Source of the DNA: Paracoccaceae bacterium
GTDB taxonomy: Bacteria; Pseudomonadota; Alphaproteobacteria; Rhodobacterales; Rhodobacteraceae
Assembly (NCBI GenBank): GCA_002709405.1
Contig: PAQV01000038.1
Location: forward strand, 1-52,258
DNA: 52,258 nt
Direction of reading: 5' to 3'
Of this stretch, positions 15,967-23,659 are shown one piece after another. The notes below the pieces were generated by a model. The model ran no database searches. It saw nothing but the letters and a program-made list of their open reading frames with translations, and was not told the DNA's origin. The number at the start of each line of letters is the position of its first letter. Position 1 is the first letter of the stretch. The translations under genes and the position numbers were made by a program.

Positions 15967-16910
15967 TGGTTCAGCCCCAGGGCCTTGGCGACCTTGGACA
16001 GGGCGTCGTATTCGCCCTGCAGCCGGTCCGCCAGGGCGTCGCCGGTGACGACGTTGGGGGTTTCGCCCTTGGTGGCCAGGAACTCGACATAGGCCGGGTC
16101 GTTGACGGTTTTCTCCAGCGCGGCGGCCAGGGTGTCGACGATGGCCGGGTCCAGGCCCGCCGGGCCCAGCACCATGCGCCACAGCAGCGTTTCCTCGGCG
16201 CCCAGACCCAGGCTTTCAAGGCCGGCGGCCTGGGGCAGGGCGTCCACGGGGGCGGCGGAGGTGACGATCAGGCACTTGGCCTCGCCGTTTTCGGTGTAGG
16301 GCAGGACCGGAGAGATCGAGCCGCCGTAGATGTCGATGTGGCCGCCCAGGAAGTTCTGCAGCGTTTCGCCCGCGCCGCCGAAGGGGATGGCGATCGCGTC
16401 GATCTCGCGGCTTTGGAAGATCCGCTCGGCCGCAAGCTGCATGGTGCCGCCGATGCCGTCATTGCCATAGGTGTACTTGGCGGGGTTGGCGGCGAGCTCG
16501 GCCAGGAACTCCTCTCCGGTGTCGGCCGGGAAATCGGGTTTGACGCACAGGGTGTAGGCGGTTTCCGAGGTCGAGGCGATCGGCGTGAAGCTGTCGGGTT
16601 GGTAGGCGGTCTGCTGGACCTGGGGCACCGTGGTGATCGGGCTGTTCCAGGTGGCCAGCAGGGAATAGCCGGTGGGCTTTTGCATCATGAACTGGGTGAC
16701 ACCCACGGACCCGCCGCCGCCGGCCACGTTCAGGATAGCGATCGAGGCGCCAAGTTCCTCTTCCAGCAGGGTGGCCAGCTTGCGGGCGCTGGTGTCGGTT
16801 CCGCCGCCGGCGGGGGCGGGGATCGTCACCTCGATGGCGCGTTCGGGGTAATCGGCGAAGGCCGGTGTTGCCAGCGCAACGGCAGCAATGGTCAGGGCGA
16901 GATGTTTCAT
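15963..16910 (-). CDS. tctC: Tripartite tricarboxylate transporter substrate-binding protein TctC (second system)
   Basis: A 315-residue periplasmic Bug-family protein. The signal peptide covers residues 1-19 (ending PAFA), and the mature start DYPERAIEVTIPAPAGGGTD is the family hallmark. The ATG at 16910 follows GGGAGGA; the frame is open further upstream but runs into the regulator gene. It delivers a carboxylic acid to TctAB. It follows the GntR/UTRA regulator gene by 35 bases, so the regulator is probably autoregulated with the transporter. Confidence 0.92.
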   Translation of the reverse strand: MKHLALTIAAVALATPAFADYPERAIEVTIPAPAGGGTDTSARKLATLLEEELGASIAILNVAGGGGSVGVTQFMMQKPTGYSLLATWNSPITTVPQVQQTAYQPDSFTPIASTSETAYTLCVKPDFPADTGEEFLAELAANPAKYTYGNDGIGGTMQLAAERIFQSREIDAIAIPFGGAGETLQNFLGGHIDIYGGSISPVLPYTENGEAKCLIVTSAAPVDALPQAAGLESLGLGAEETLLWRMVLGPAGLDPAIVDTLAAALEKTVNDPAYVEFLATKGETPNVVTGDALADRLQGEYDALSKVAKALGLNQ

Positions 16911-16945
16911 TGAGTGTCCTCCCTCAAGTGGATCTGGAAAAGATG

Positions 16946-17674
16946 TCAGCCGATGCGGCTGCGGTAGCGGAAGCTGTCGGCCCGGCCGCTGGCGATGCGC
17001 CATTCGATGGGCTCGCCGGCGACGGTGAAGGCCGTGCGCTCGATGACGGCGATGGGATCGTTGGGGGCGATGCCAAGGCGTTTCGCGGTGGCCGGGTCGG
17101 CCGCGCCGAAGCGGACCTCGTCCTCGGCCCGGTTCACGAACACGCCGAACCGGTCGAGGTAAACGGGGTAAAGCAGGGGGCCCACGTCGGTTTCGGGCAT
17201 GGATTCGAAGCCCGCGAAAGTGGCGTAGGGGATGAAGAGTTCTTCCGACAGGAACGGCTGTTCGGACAGGTAGCGCAGGCGTTCGATGCGGATCACGTCG
17301 TCGGTGCCAAGGGCCTTGGCCACGTGGGCGGGGGCGTGGGTGCGGACGCGGGAAATCAGGCGGCTGCTGGGGATCGAGGCGTCGGAATTGGCGTCCCGGG
17401 CCTGGAAGAAGCGGAAGAGTGTCGCATCGAAGGCCGGTTTGCGCAGGAAGGTGCCGGTGCCCTGGCGCCGTTCCAGCAGGCCCTCGTCGACCAGCTGTTG
17501 AACGGCCTTGCGCACGGTGCCCACGGACAGCCCGTGGTCGCGGGCCAGGGCGTTGTCAGAGGGCAGGGGCTGTTCGGCGGTCCATTCGCTTGCCGCAATG
17601 CGGGCGGCCAGTTCGTCGCGCAGGCGCAGGTAGGCCGGAAGCCGATTGTCAAAGCTTTTCAGTTTATTGGCCAT
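16946..17674 (-). CDS. GntR-family regulator, HutC/UTRA type
   Basis: A 242-residue regulator. The winged helix covers residues 12-80 (LPSDNALARDHGLSVGTVRK, then RRQGTGTFL as the wing). The UTRA domain from about residue 100 has the chorismate-lyase-like fold; ERLRYLSEQPFLSEELFIPY and the closing GEPIEWRIASGRAD are its typical strands. GGAGGGGAGG precedes the ATG. It begins the tctCBA run and is divergent from the amidohydrolase. A 14-bp palindrome 56 bases from its start is its likely operator. Effectors of UTRA proteins are usually substrates or early intermediates of the controlled pathway. Confidence 0.92.
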   Translation of the reverse strand: MANKLKSFDNRLPAYLRLRDELAARIAASEWTAEQPLPSDNALARDHGLSVGTVRKAVQQLVDEGLLERRQGTGTFLRKPAFDATLFRFFQARDANSDASIPSSRLISRVRTHAPAHVAKALGTDDVIRIERLRYLSEQPFLSEELFIPYATFAGFESMPETDVGPLLYPVYLDRFGVFVNRAEDEVRFGAADPATAKRLGIAPNDPIAVIERTAFTVAGEPIEWRIASGRADSFRYRSRIG

Positions 17675-17710
17675 GATTCCTCCCCTCCGGTGGACGGAAG
17701 ATGAAGGATT

Positions 17711-17743
17711 TGACTGCCATAGTCAACTGGTTCTATATAGAAC
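17711..17743. promoter_or_regulatory. Divergent operator: 14-bp palindrome plus adjoining dyad
   Basis: GTTCTATATAGAAC (17730-17743) is a perfect palindrome of the AT-centred kind bound by HutC-type GntR proteins. Just left of it, TGACT-N5-AGTCA (17711-17725) is a second perfect dyad. A TTGACT at 17710-17715 could be a -35 box with a TATATA-like -10 at about 17734 inside the palindrome, so bound repressor would cover the amidohydrolase promoter. Confidence 0.7.
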
Positions 17744-17766
17744 TGAATAACTGGAGGAATCCCACG

Positions 17767-18537
17767 GTGTTACGCTTTGACTGCCACGCCCATGTCTATG
17801 AAGAGGTGGTCGCCGTGGGGCATGTCCGTTACCTGCCAAAGCGCCCCGCGCCGCTGGCAGAGTGGTTGCGGTTGCAGCAGGATCATGGCGTGTTGGGCGG
17901 GGTGATCGTCCAGGTCAGTTTCCTGGGCACCGACAATTCCCAGATGCTGCGCGCGCTGGACGGCCTGCCGCGCGATCGTTTTGCCGGGATCGCCGTCATT
18001 GCCACCGACACAAGCGCAGACGAGATCGCCCGGCTGGCGGCCGGTGGTGCGCGGGGCATCCGGTGGAACCTGGTTGCCGGGGCCGAGATCCCGGACCTGG
18101 AGTCGGCCGAGGTGCAACGGCTGATGGGGCGGCTGGCGGATCACGGTATGCACCTGGAAATGCAGCTGGAAAGCGCGCGGCTGGCGCCTGTGCTTGAAGG
18201 CTTTTCGCGGCTGCCCGTGCCCGTGGTGATCGACCACCAGGGGCTGCCGGAAACCTCGGCTGCGGACGAGCCCTGGCTTGACGCCCTTGAGGCGCTGGAG
18301 GACCGCAGCGTGTTCCATGTCAAGCTGTCCGCCCCTTACCGGGGCACGGGTACAACGCTGGCCCATGCCGAGCGGCTGATGACGTTGCTGCCGGCCGACC
18401 GGTTCGTCTGGGGCAGCGACTGGCCCCATACGCGCCACGAGGCCCGGGCCGTCTATGACGGGCTGCGCGGCGCGCTGGCTGACCGGGTCGACGATGCGGC
18501 GGCGGCCCTTCGGCTTTACGGGCTGAGCGCCGGCTGA
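17767..18537 (+). CDS. Amidohydrolase, 2-pyrone-4,6-dicarboxylate-lactonase-like
   Basis: A 256-residue TIM-barrel metal hydrolase (Amidohydrolase-2 type). FDCHAHV near the N-terminus is the D-x-H-x-H metal motif, PVVIDHQG supplies a mid-barrel His, and FVWGSDWPHT carries the catalytic Asp. This pattern fits the LigI-like lactonase group. The GTG at 17767 is preceded by GGAGGA; an ATG at 17701 would make the operator part of the protein. The protein probably opens a lactone or decarboxylates a cyclic dicarboxylate brought in by the divergent TctCBA. The exact substrate is not readable. Confidence 0.8.
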   Translation: MLRFDCHAHVYEEVVAVGHVRYLPKRPAPLAEWLRLQQDHGVLGGVIVQVSFLGTDNSQMLRALDGLPRDRFAGIAVIATDTSADEIARLAAGGARGIRWNLVAGAEIPDLESAEVQRLMGRLADHGMHLEMQLESARLAPVLEGFSRLPVPVVIDHQGLPETSAADEPWLDALEALEDRSVFHVKLSAPYRGTGTTLAHAERLMTLLPADRFVWGSDWPHTRHEARAVYDGLRGALADRVDDAAAALRLYGLSAG

Positions 18538-18560
18538 GTCGCGCCGGTTTGGCAAGGTTT

Positions 18561-18578
18561 GGCGGGGTCTGCCCCGCC
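18561..18578. terminator. Hairpin between convergent genes
   Basis: GGCGGGG, a TCTG loop, and CCCCGCC form a perfect 7-bp stem between the ends of the amidohydrolase and the 2-hydroxyacid dehydrogenase genes. There is no T-run, so termination is only probable. Confidence 0.45.
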
Positions 18579-18604
18579 CGCCGTATCTCGACGGGCGGAG
18601 ACGG

Positions 18605-19555
18605 TTAATAGCCCCGGGTCAGGTTCACGCTCTCGGGCAGCTCGCCCGTTTGGCGGAACCGGATGATATTGCCTGCCACGACCTGCGCCCCGGTCTCGGG
18701 ATCGGTGGGCCCCGAGATATGCGGCAAGACGGTGATGCCGGGGGTGTCCCACAGGGGCGACTCGGCGGGCAGCGGTTCCTGGTCGAAGACATCCAGCACC
18801 GCGTGGCCGACCTGCCCGCTGGCCAGCGCCTTGATCAAAGCTTCGGTGTCGACGATGGGCCCCCGGGCAAAGTTGATCAGCCCCGCGCCGGTCTTCATGC
18901 GGCCCAGGGTGGTGGCGTTCAGCAATCCGCGCGTCTGGGGTGTGAGAGGCAGCAGACAGATGACGATGTCACTGCGCGACAGAAGATCCTCCAGCCCGTC
19001 GTCCCCGGACAGGCAGTCGATGCCGGGCAGGCTCTTGGGGCTGCGACTCCATCCGATGACGTTGAAATCCTGGGCCTGGATGCGCGCGGCCGAGGCGGCG
19101 CCCAGCTCTCCGAGACCAAGCAGGCCGACGGTCACCGAGGATGCGCTGCGGTAGGGTTCCTGCACCCATTCGCGGGCGCTTTGGTGGCGGGCATAGGCGG
19201 GCATGTCGCGGAACAGGTAATAGGTCCAGGCCAGGGCGGCCTCGGACATGTTGCGCGCCAGCTGCGGATCGACGAGCCGGACGATGGGCGGGGTAAAGCC
19301 GGGCAGTTCGGCGACCAGCCGCTCGACGCCGGCCCAGAGGCTGTGGACCCAGACCAGGTTGGGCAGGTCGGACAGGTCCTTGGGGTCGGGGTTCGCGACG
19401 ATGGCGATATCGACATCCGCGCGGTCGTCCTGGGACATGGCGCGCAGCGACTGGATGGTCTCGGCGGGCAGGGCGGCGCGCAGGAGCGTCAGCCATTCGG
19501 CCTCGGCCTCGTCCGAGAGCCGGGTGACAAGCGCGATTTGGTGGGAAGCGGACAT
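18605..19555 (-). CDS. D-2-hydroxyacid dehydrogenase, GhrA-like
   Basis: A 316-residue NAD(P)H-dependent enzyme. The Rossmann turn GLLGLGELG lies at about residues 144-152. The catalytic triad is in place: Arg231 (NFARGPIVD), Glu260 (DVFDQEPLP) and His279 (LPHISGPT). This LPHISGPTDP ending resembles glyoxylate/hydroxypyruvate reductase A. It interconverts a 2-oxo acid and a D-2-hydroxy acid in the cytoplasm. It follows the amidotransferase-like gene by 15 bases and is last in the minus-strand run under the tandem-winged-helix regulator. It could reduce the 2-oxo acid made by the aminotransferase across the divergent promoter. Confidence 0.88.
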   Translation of the reverse strand: MSASHQIALVTRLSDEAEAEWLTLLRAALPAETIQSLRAMSQDDRADVDIAIVANPDPKDLSDLPNLVWVHSLWAGVERLVAELPGFTPPIVRLVDPQLARNMSEAALAWTYYLFRDMPAYARHQSAREWVQEPYRSASSVTVGLLGLGELGAASAARIQAQDFNVIGWSRSPKSLPGIDCLSGDDGLEDLLSRSDIVICLLPLTPQTRGLLNATTLGRMKTGAGLINFARGPIVDTEALIKALASGQVGHAVLDVFDQEPLPAESPLWDTPGITVLPHISGPTDPETGAQVVAGNIIRFRQTGELPESVNLTRGY

Positions 19556-19570
19556 GGGTCTTCTTTCGGT

Positions 19571-20794
19571 TCAGTCGTTCAGGGGGTGTTGGGCGGTGGC
19601 GGCCTCGAGGAAGGCGCGGAACAGGGGATGCGGAGCGCCGCGCCGGGTCAGCAGCTCGGGGTGGCCCTGCAGGCCGATGCAGAAGGTCAGGTCGGGCCGT
19701 TCGACCGCATCGGCCAGGGGCGCGGTGTCCTGCCAGGCCGAGATGCGCAGCCCGGCCCGTTCCAGCGGAGCATGCAGGGCGGGGTCCAGCACGTAGCGGT
19801 GGTTGGCGGGGATCGGGGCGGTGTCGGTGTTGATGCGCAGGATCCGGGCCAGGTGGGATCCGGGAACGGGGCGCATGCTGTGCAGGCCGATGCGGAACGC
19901 GCCGGGCGCCTCGTCGGGCCGCAGCCTGCGGAAGACCTTGGTTTCGGCATCCGGGGCGACCTCTGCCATGTTGGCATCGTTGAGCGCGCCGCAGGTCTGG
20001 GCGATTGCGGTGGTCAGGGTCTGCATGCCCAGGCAGAGGCCCAGCAGGGGGGTGTCCGTCTGGAAGGCCTGGCGCGCGACGCGGATCTGGCCGGCGACCT
20101 GGTCCATGTCGGCCCCGCCCGGCAGGACGATGCCCCGGACCTTGTCGAGCTGGTGGGGCAGGCTGGCGTCCGGGGCTTCGGCCGGGTCCCAGAAGTTCAG
20201 ATCCAAGCCCAGATCGCAGGTATCTGCGGCATCGCCAAGAGCGGCGAGCACGGCCGGGTAGGTGTGCCGCAGGCGCGTTTCCGACCCGACGATCAGCAGG
20301 GGCAGGGTGTCCACGGGGGGCGGGGTCGGTCCCGGGACCGGGCGGCCAAAGGCGTCGGTGGTCCAGTCGGGGGCCAGGCCTGGCGGCACGTCGCCTGTCA
20401 GGGTCCAGCCGCCTTCGCGGTCGCGCACGATTATGCGGCGGATGTCGTGGCCTGCTTGGCGGGCCTTGCGGTCAAGGCGTTCGGCCATCTCGACCTGGGC
20501 GGGAACGGCCGGGTTGACCGGGACCAGCACGGCCGCGTCAAGACGCCTGGCGATGACGGCCGGGGGCAGGGCCGGGGGGACGGGGTGCCCCGAGGCCCAT
20601 TCGCTCCAGAACAGCCCATTGGCGGCCAGCGCGCCAGAGGCCAGCACGTGCTGGCAGGCCTCGTAGGCGCCAAGCCCGGCACCGCCGGTGTCGAGACAGA
20701 GGAATTCGGCACCCGTCTGGGCGGCGATCACGCCGGCCAGCATGGCGTCACGGGCGGGCGACGTGGTGTCGTGATGGACGAAGGTCAGAGGCAT
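19571..20794 (-). CDS. CTP-synthase-like class I glutamine amidotransferase with unknown N-terminal region
   Basis: A 407-residue protein. From about residue 165 it reads as a class I glutamine amidotransferase of the CTP-synthase kind: GIVLPGGADMD, the nucleophile elbow PLLGLCLGMQTL with Cys254, NHRYVLDP (compare the RHRYE segment of CTP synthase) and the GLQGHPEL dyad with His378 and Glu380. Residues 1-160, beginning FVHHDTTSPARDAMLAGVIA, are not a CTP-synthase synthetase domain; I see no P-loop and do not recognise them. It may hydrolyse or transfer a gamma-glutamyl or amide nitrogen. It is co-oriented with a 2-hydroxyacid dehydrogenase and downstream of its regulator gene. An unspecified amidase is an alternative. 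Confidence 0.7.
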   Translation of the reverse strand: MPLTFVHHDTTSPARDAMLAGVIAAQTGAEFLCLDTGGAGLGAYEACQHVLASGALAANGLFWSEWASGHPVPPALPPAVIARRLDAAVLVPVNPAVPAQVEMAERLDRKARQAGHDIRRIIVRDREGGWTLTGDVPPGLAPDWTTDAFGRPVPGPTPPPVDTLPLLIVGSETRLRHTYPAVLAALGDAADTCDLGLDLNFWDPAEAPDASLPHQLDKVRGIVLPGGADMDQVAGQIRVARQAFQTDTPLLGLCLGMQTLTTAIAQTCGALNDANMAEVAPDAETKVFRRLRPDEAPGAFRIGLHSMRPVPGSHLARILRINTDTAPIPANHRYVLDPALHAPLERAGLRISAWQDTAPLADAVERPDLTFCIGLQGHPELLTRRGAPHPLFRAFLEAATAQHPLND

Positions 20795-20825
20795 GGCGGC
20801 TGTCCGGGCGGGGCGGGGCGCAGGG

Positions 20826-21725
20826 TCATTTGCCCCCCGATGCCGAGGATGCGGTGCTGGCGCCCCGGGCGCCCTGCAGGTGGCTGGCCATCAGGTCAGA
20901 GGCGTTGTCCAACTGGCCGTTCGCGACGGCGTCGATGATCTTGATGTGCTCGCGGCACCAGGCGCGGATCCGGGCGCGGTTCGAATAGGTGGCGAATTCC
21001 AGCAGCCGGCGCAGGCGGTTCTGGTGCTGGATGGCCTGAAGCAGGAACGGGTTGCGGGAGAACTCGGCAATGGTTTCGTGGAAGGTCGCGTCCAGCTCGA
21101 ACAGCTGCTTGCCCATGCTTTCATTCAGGTTCGGGTGGTCGTGGACATAAAGGTGCTGCAGCCGCAGCCGGTCCAGCGCGGCCTTGTCGGCGCGGAAGCT
21201 GGGCAGAAGGATGCCCGGAGGTTCCAGCAGCAGGCGGTATTCGTAGCTGGCCTGCTGGGTTTCCATGTCTTCCATCGTCGGCAGGAAGGTCCAGTTGCGC
21301 CCCGGCCCCCGGTTGACCAGCCCGTCGCGTTCCAGCTCGGCCAGCACGTTGCGCACCATCGCGCGGTCGGCGTCGTAGACGCGGGCCAGCTCGGTGATCG
21401 AGACCTCTTCGCTCAGCGCGCCGGCGATCCGGTCCTGCATGATGCGGGCATAGATGCGCTGCGCCGAGGATGGCGGCGTGGCCACATCCAGCTTGGTCAG
21501 CTGGTCGGCGGGCAGGCGCAGGAAGTAGCCCTTGTTGCGGATCGAATCGACCGCGCCCTTTTCGGCCAGCAGGGCCAGGGCGGCCCGGACGGGCGTCCGC
21601 GACACGCCCAGCATTTCCGCAAGCTGCTGTTCGCGCAGATGGTGGCCCGGCTCGAACCGGGATTCGATCACCAGATCAAGGATCTGGTTGGCGAGCTGAT
21701 AGCGGGCCTGCTGCGCGGCGTTCAT
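20826..21725 (-). CDS. GntR/FCD regulator with two winged-helix domains
   Basis: A 299-residue regulator. Its first winged helix is at about residues 8-75 (EQQLAEMLGVSRTPVRAALA). A second helix-turn-helix-like block follows at about residues 88-150 (EEVSITELARVYDADRAMVR, then ELERDGLVNRG). The C-terminal FCD domain has D-x3-H in LDATFHETI and later His in REHIKII and ASHLQGA. I use the ATG at 21725; a GTG at 21758 in frame lies within the control region. Two DNA-binding domains per chain are uncommon in this family. It is divergent from the amino-acid ABC operon and probably controls both sides. Confidence 0.85.
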   Translation of the reverse strand: MNAAQQARYQLANQILDLVIESRFEPGHHLREQQLAEMLGVSRTPVRAALALLAEKGAVDSIRNKGYFLRLPADQLTKLDVATPPSSAQRIYARIMQDRIAGALSEEVSITELARVYDADRAMVRNVLAELERDGLVNRGPGRNWTFLPTMEDMETQQASYEYRLLLEPPGILLPSFRADKAALDRLRLQHLYVHDHPNLNESMGKQLFELDATFHETIAEFSRNPFLLQAIQHQNRLRRLLEFATYSNRARIRAWCREHIKIIDAVANGQLDNASDLMASHLQGARGASTASSASGGK

Positions 21726-21748
21726 GAGATCTTGTCCAAGATTGCACG

Positions 21749-21986
21749 TTGTTCTCACACTTGAACAATAATTTCACCCCAAATGGAAAGCCGATAATGG
21801 GCCCGGATGGCCCTGATCCAGCGGAAGTGACCGCTTTGCAGTCGTTATGATCCTACTTTTTCCGTTGCTTCCGGCGTTATTGTCTGTTTTTTGTGCAGAT
21901 CACCGGGTCTCGAGCCAAAGTGTCGCGGTCCCTGCGGAATACAGCTTGCTTTGTATGTTTGATGATGAGTTGAACAATCTTGTCAA
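21749..21986. promoter_or_regulatory. Candidate operator sites in the 285-base divergent region
   Basis: TTGTTC-N8-GAACAA (21749-21768) is a perfect 6-bp dyad just upstream of the regulator gene. The 9-mer TTGAACAAT inside it recurs at 21970-21978, 33 bases before the ABC operon start, followed by CTTGTCAA, so TTGA-N9-TCAA forms a second loose dyad. A pair of sites suits a regulator with two DNA-binding domains. The rest of the gap is AT-richer with no other distinct feature. Confidence 0.5.
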
Positions 21987-22010
21987 AACAACCAACCGAC
22001 AGGGATCGCA

Positions 22011-22832
22011 ATGATCATTTCTCGACTGACCCAGACTGTTGTCGCCGGCATGTTCGCCCTTGCCGCCGCAGCCCCCGCAACTGCCGCCGACATGCCCGAA
22101 ACCGGTCTCGTCGAAACGGGCAAGCTGACCTATGGCGTGGCGGCCACCTTCGCGCCGTTCGAATTCATGCGTGACGGAGACCTGACCGGCTTTGACATCG
22201 ACATGATCGCGGCGCTGGCGGAAAAGCTGTCGGTCGAACCCGAAGCCAGCAACATGGAATTCAAGGGCCTGATCCCGGCGCTGCAGGGCGGGCGGATCGA
22301 CATGATCAATTCGGCCATGTACATGAACGAGGCCCGCGCCGAGCAGGTGGATTTCGTCGAATACATGCAGATCGGCAACCGGGTGATCGTGCAGGCGGGC
22401 AACCCCAAGGGCGTGACCGGGCGCAATGACACCCTGTGCGGCACGACCATCGCGGTCACGCTGGGCGGCATCCAGGAAAGCCAGGCCCGGGCCGATGACG
22501 CGCGCTGCAAGGAAGCGGGCAAGGACGGCATCAACGTGATGACCCTGCCCACCGCCCAGGACAGCGCCCTGACCCTGCGCCAGGGCCGCGCCGACGCGAT
22601 CTTCGACAGCACCCCGGGTTCGGTCGTCCTGATGGACAAGGTGCCGGGCGTCTACGAGGTCGTGGGCGACGAGTTCGAACAGAACAACCTGGTGGGCATG
22701 GCCTTCCGCAAGGGCGACACCGCCATCGCCGAGGCCCTGGCCGCGGCCCTGTCGGAAATCGTCGAGGACGGCACCTATGACGCCCTTCTCGAGAAATGGA
22801 ACCTGCCCGCGTCGGTTTCCATCTTCAACTGA
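22011..22832 (+). CDS. Polar amino-acid ABC transporter substrate-binding protein
   Basis: A 273-residue periplasmic protein of the family-3 type. The signal peptide spans residues 1-26. The mature domain opens with GKLTYGVAATFAPFEFM, then FDIDMIAALAEKL, the standard family motif, and later a TLGGIQESQ stretch at the amino-carboxylate phosphate-like loop. Two Cys (about residues 143 and 164) could pair. It leads an operon with permease, ATPase and five enzymes. The ligand is most likely an amino acid or a small cyclic/acyl derivative, judging by the downstream enzymes. Confidence 0.92.
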   Translation: MIISRLTQTVVAGMFALAAAAPATAADMPETGLVETGKLTYGVAATFAPFEFMRDGDLTGFDIDMIAALAEKLSVEPEASNMEFKGLIPALQGGRIDMINSAMYMNEARAEQVDFVEYMQIGNRVIVQAGNPKGVTGRNDTLCGTTIAVTLGGIQESQARADDARCKEAGKDGINVMTLPTAQDSALTLRQGRADAIFDSTPGSVVLMDKVPGVYEVVGDEFEQNNLVGMAFRKGDTAIAEALAAALSEIVEDGTYDALLEKWNLPASVSIFN

Positions 22833-22850
22833 CCCCTAACATGACACCCG

Positions 22851-22878
22851 GTCCCGTAGCCCCCGCCGGCTACGGGAC
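22851..22878 (+). promoter_or_regulatory. Stem-loop between binding-protein and permease genes
   Basis: A perfect 11-bp stem (GTCCCGTAGCC at 22851-22861, GGCTACGGGAC at 22868-22878) with a 6-base loop. No T-run follows. It is typically a 3' stabiliser that lets the binding protein be made in excess of the permease. Confidence 0.7.
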
Positions 22879-22909
22879 ATTGAAACGACGAAAGGCCCTG
22901 TAAGCCCCA

Positions 22910-23659
22910 ATGTCCCTCGACCTTGTCCTGCAATATCTGACGTCCCAGTCCTTTGCGCACGGTGCCTGGATCACGCTGCTGATCACCGTTGTATCGCTTC
23001 TGTTCGGAGTGATCGCCGGTTTCATCATCGCTCTGGCCCAGCAGGTCCGTTTCGCGCCGGTCAAGGTGTTGGTGACGGGCTATCTCTGGCTGTTCCGCGG
23101 CACGCCCGTGCTGTTCCAGATCATCTTCATCTACAACGTGCTGCCCAGTTTCGACATCCGGTTCAGCGCCTTCTGGTCCGGCGTCATCGCGTTGTCGCTG
23201 AACGAAGCCGCCTACATGGCCGAGATCATCCGTTCGGGCCTGTCCTCGGTCAAGAAGGGCCAGCGGACCGCCGGCCAGGCCCTGGGCATGACGCGGTTGT
23301 CGGTGTTGCGCTGGGTGGTTTTGCCCCAGGCCGCGCGGATCGTGCTGCCGCCGATGGGCAACCAGATGATCGGCATGCTGAAGACCTCGGCCCTGGTGTC
23401 GGTGATCGCGGTGCAGGATCTTCTGCTGGTCGCGAACCAGACCGCCTCTGCCGATTTCCGCTATTTCGAGGCGCTGACGGCCGCCGGCATCTATTACCTC
23501 GGGCTGACCACGATCTTCATGTTCCTGCTGGCCACGATGGAGGCCGCGCTGGACCCCAAGTTGCGCCGGGCCCGGGCCACGGGGGCTGCCGGGTTCGGTG
23601 GCCTGGTCCGCCGGATCATTTCCAACACCAAGAAAGCCGGAGCCGACAATGCCCGCTGA
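22910..23659 (+). CDS. Amino-acid ABC transporter permease, HisMQ/GlnP type
   Basis: A 249-residue inner-membrane protein with about five helices. WLFRGTPVLFQIIFIYN is the N-terminal HisMQ signature. The cytoplasmic EAA loop reads KKGQRTAGQALGMTRLSVLRWVVLPQAARIVLPP, shown here as two adjoining parts. It forms the translocation path, probably as a homodimer because only one permease gene is present. Its end overlaps the ATPase gene by 11 bases. Confidence 0.92.
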   Translation: MSLDLVLQYLTSQSFAHGAWITLLITVVSLLFGVIAGFIIALAQQVRFAPVKVLVTGYLWLFRGTPVLFQIIFIYNVLPSFDIRFSAFWSGVIALSLNEAAYMAEIIRSGLSSVKKGQRTAGQALGMTRLSVLRWVVLPQAARIVLPPMGNQMIGMLKTSALVSVIAVQDLLLVANQTASADFRYFEALTAAGIYYLGLTTIFMFLLATMEAALDPKLRRARATGAAGFGGLVRRIISNTKKAGADNAR

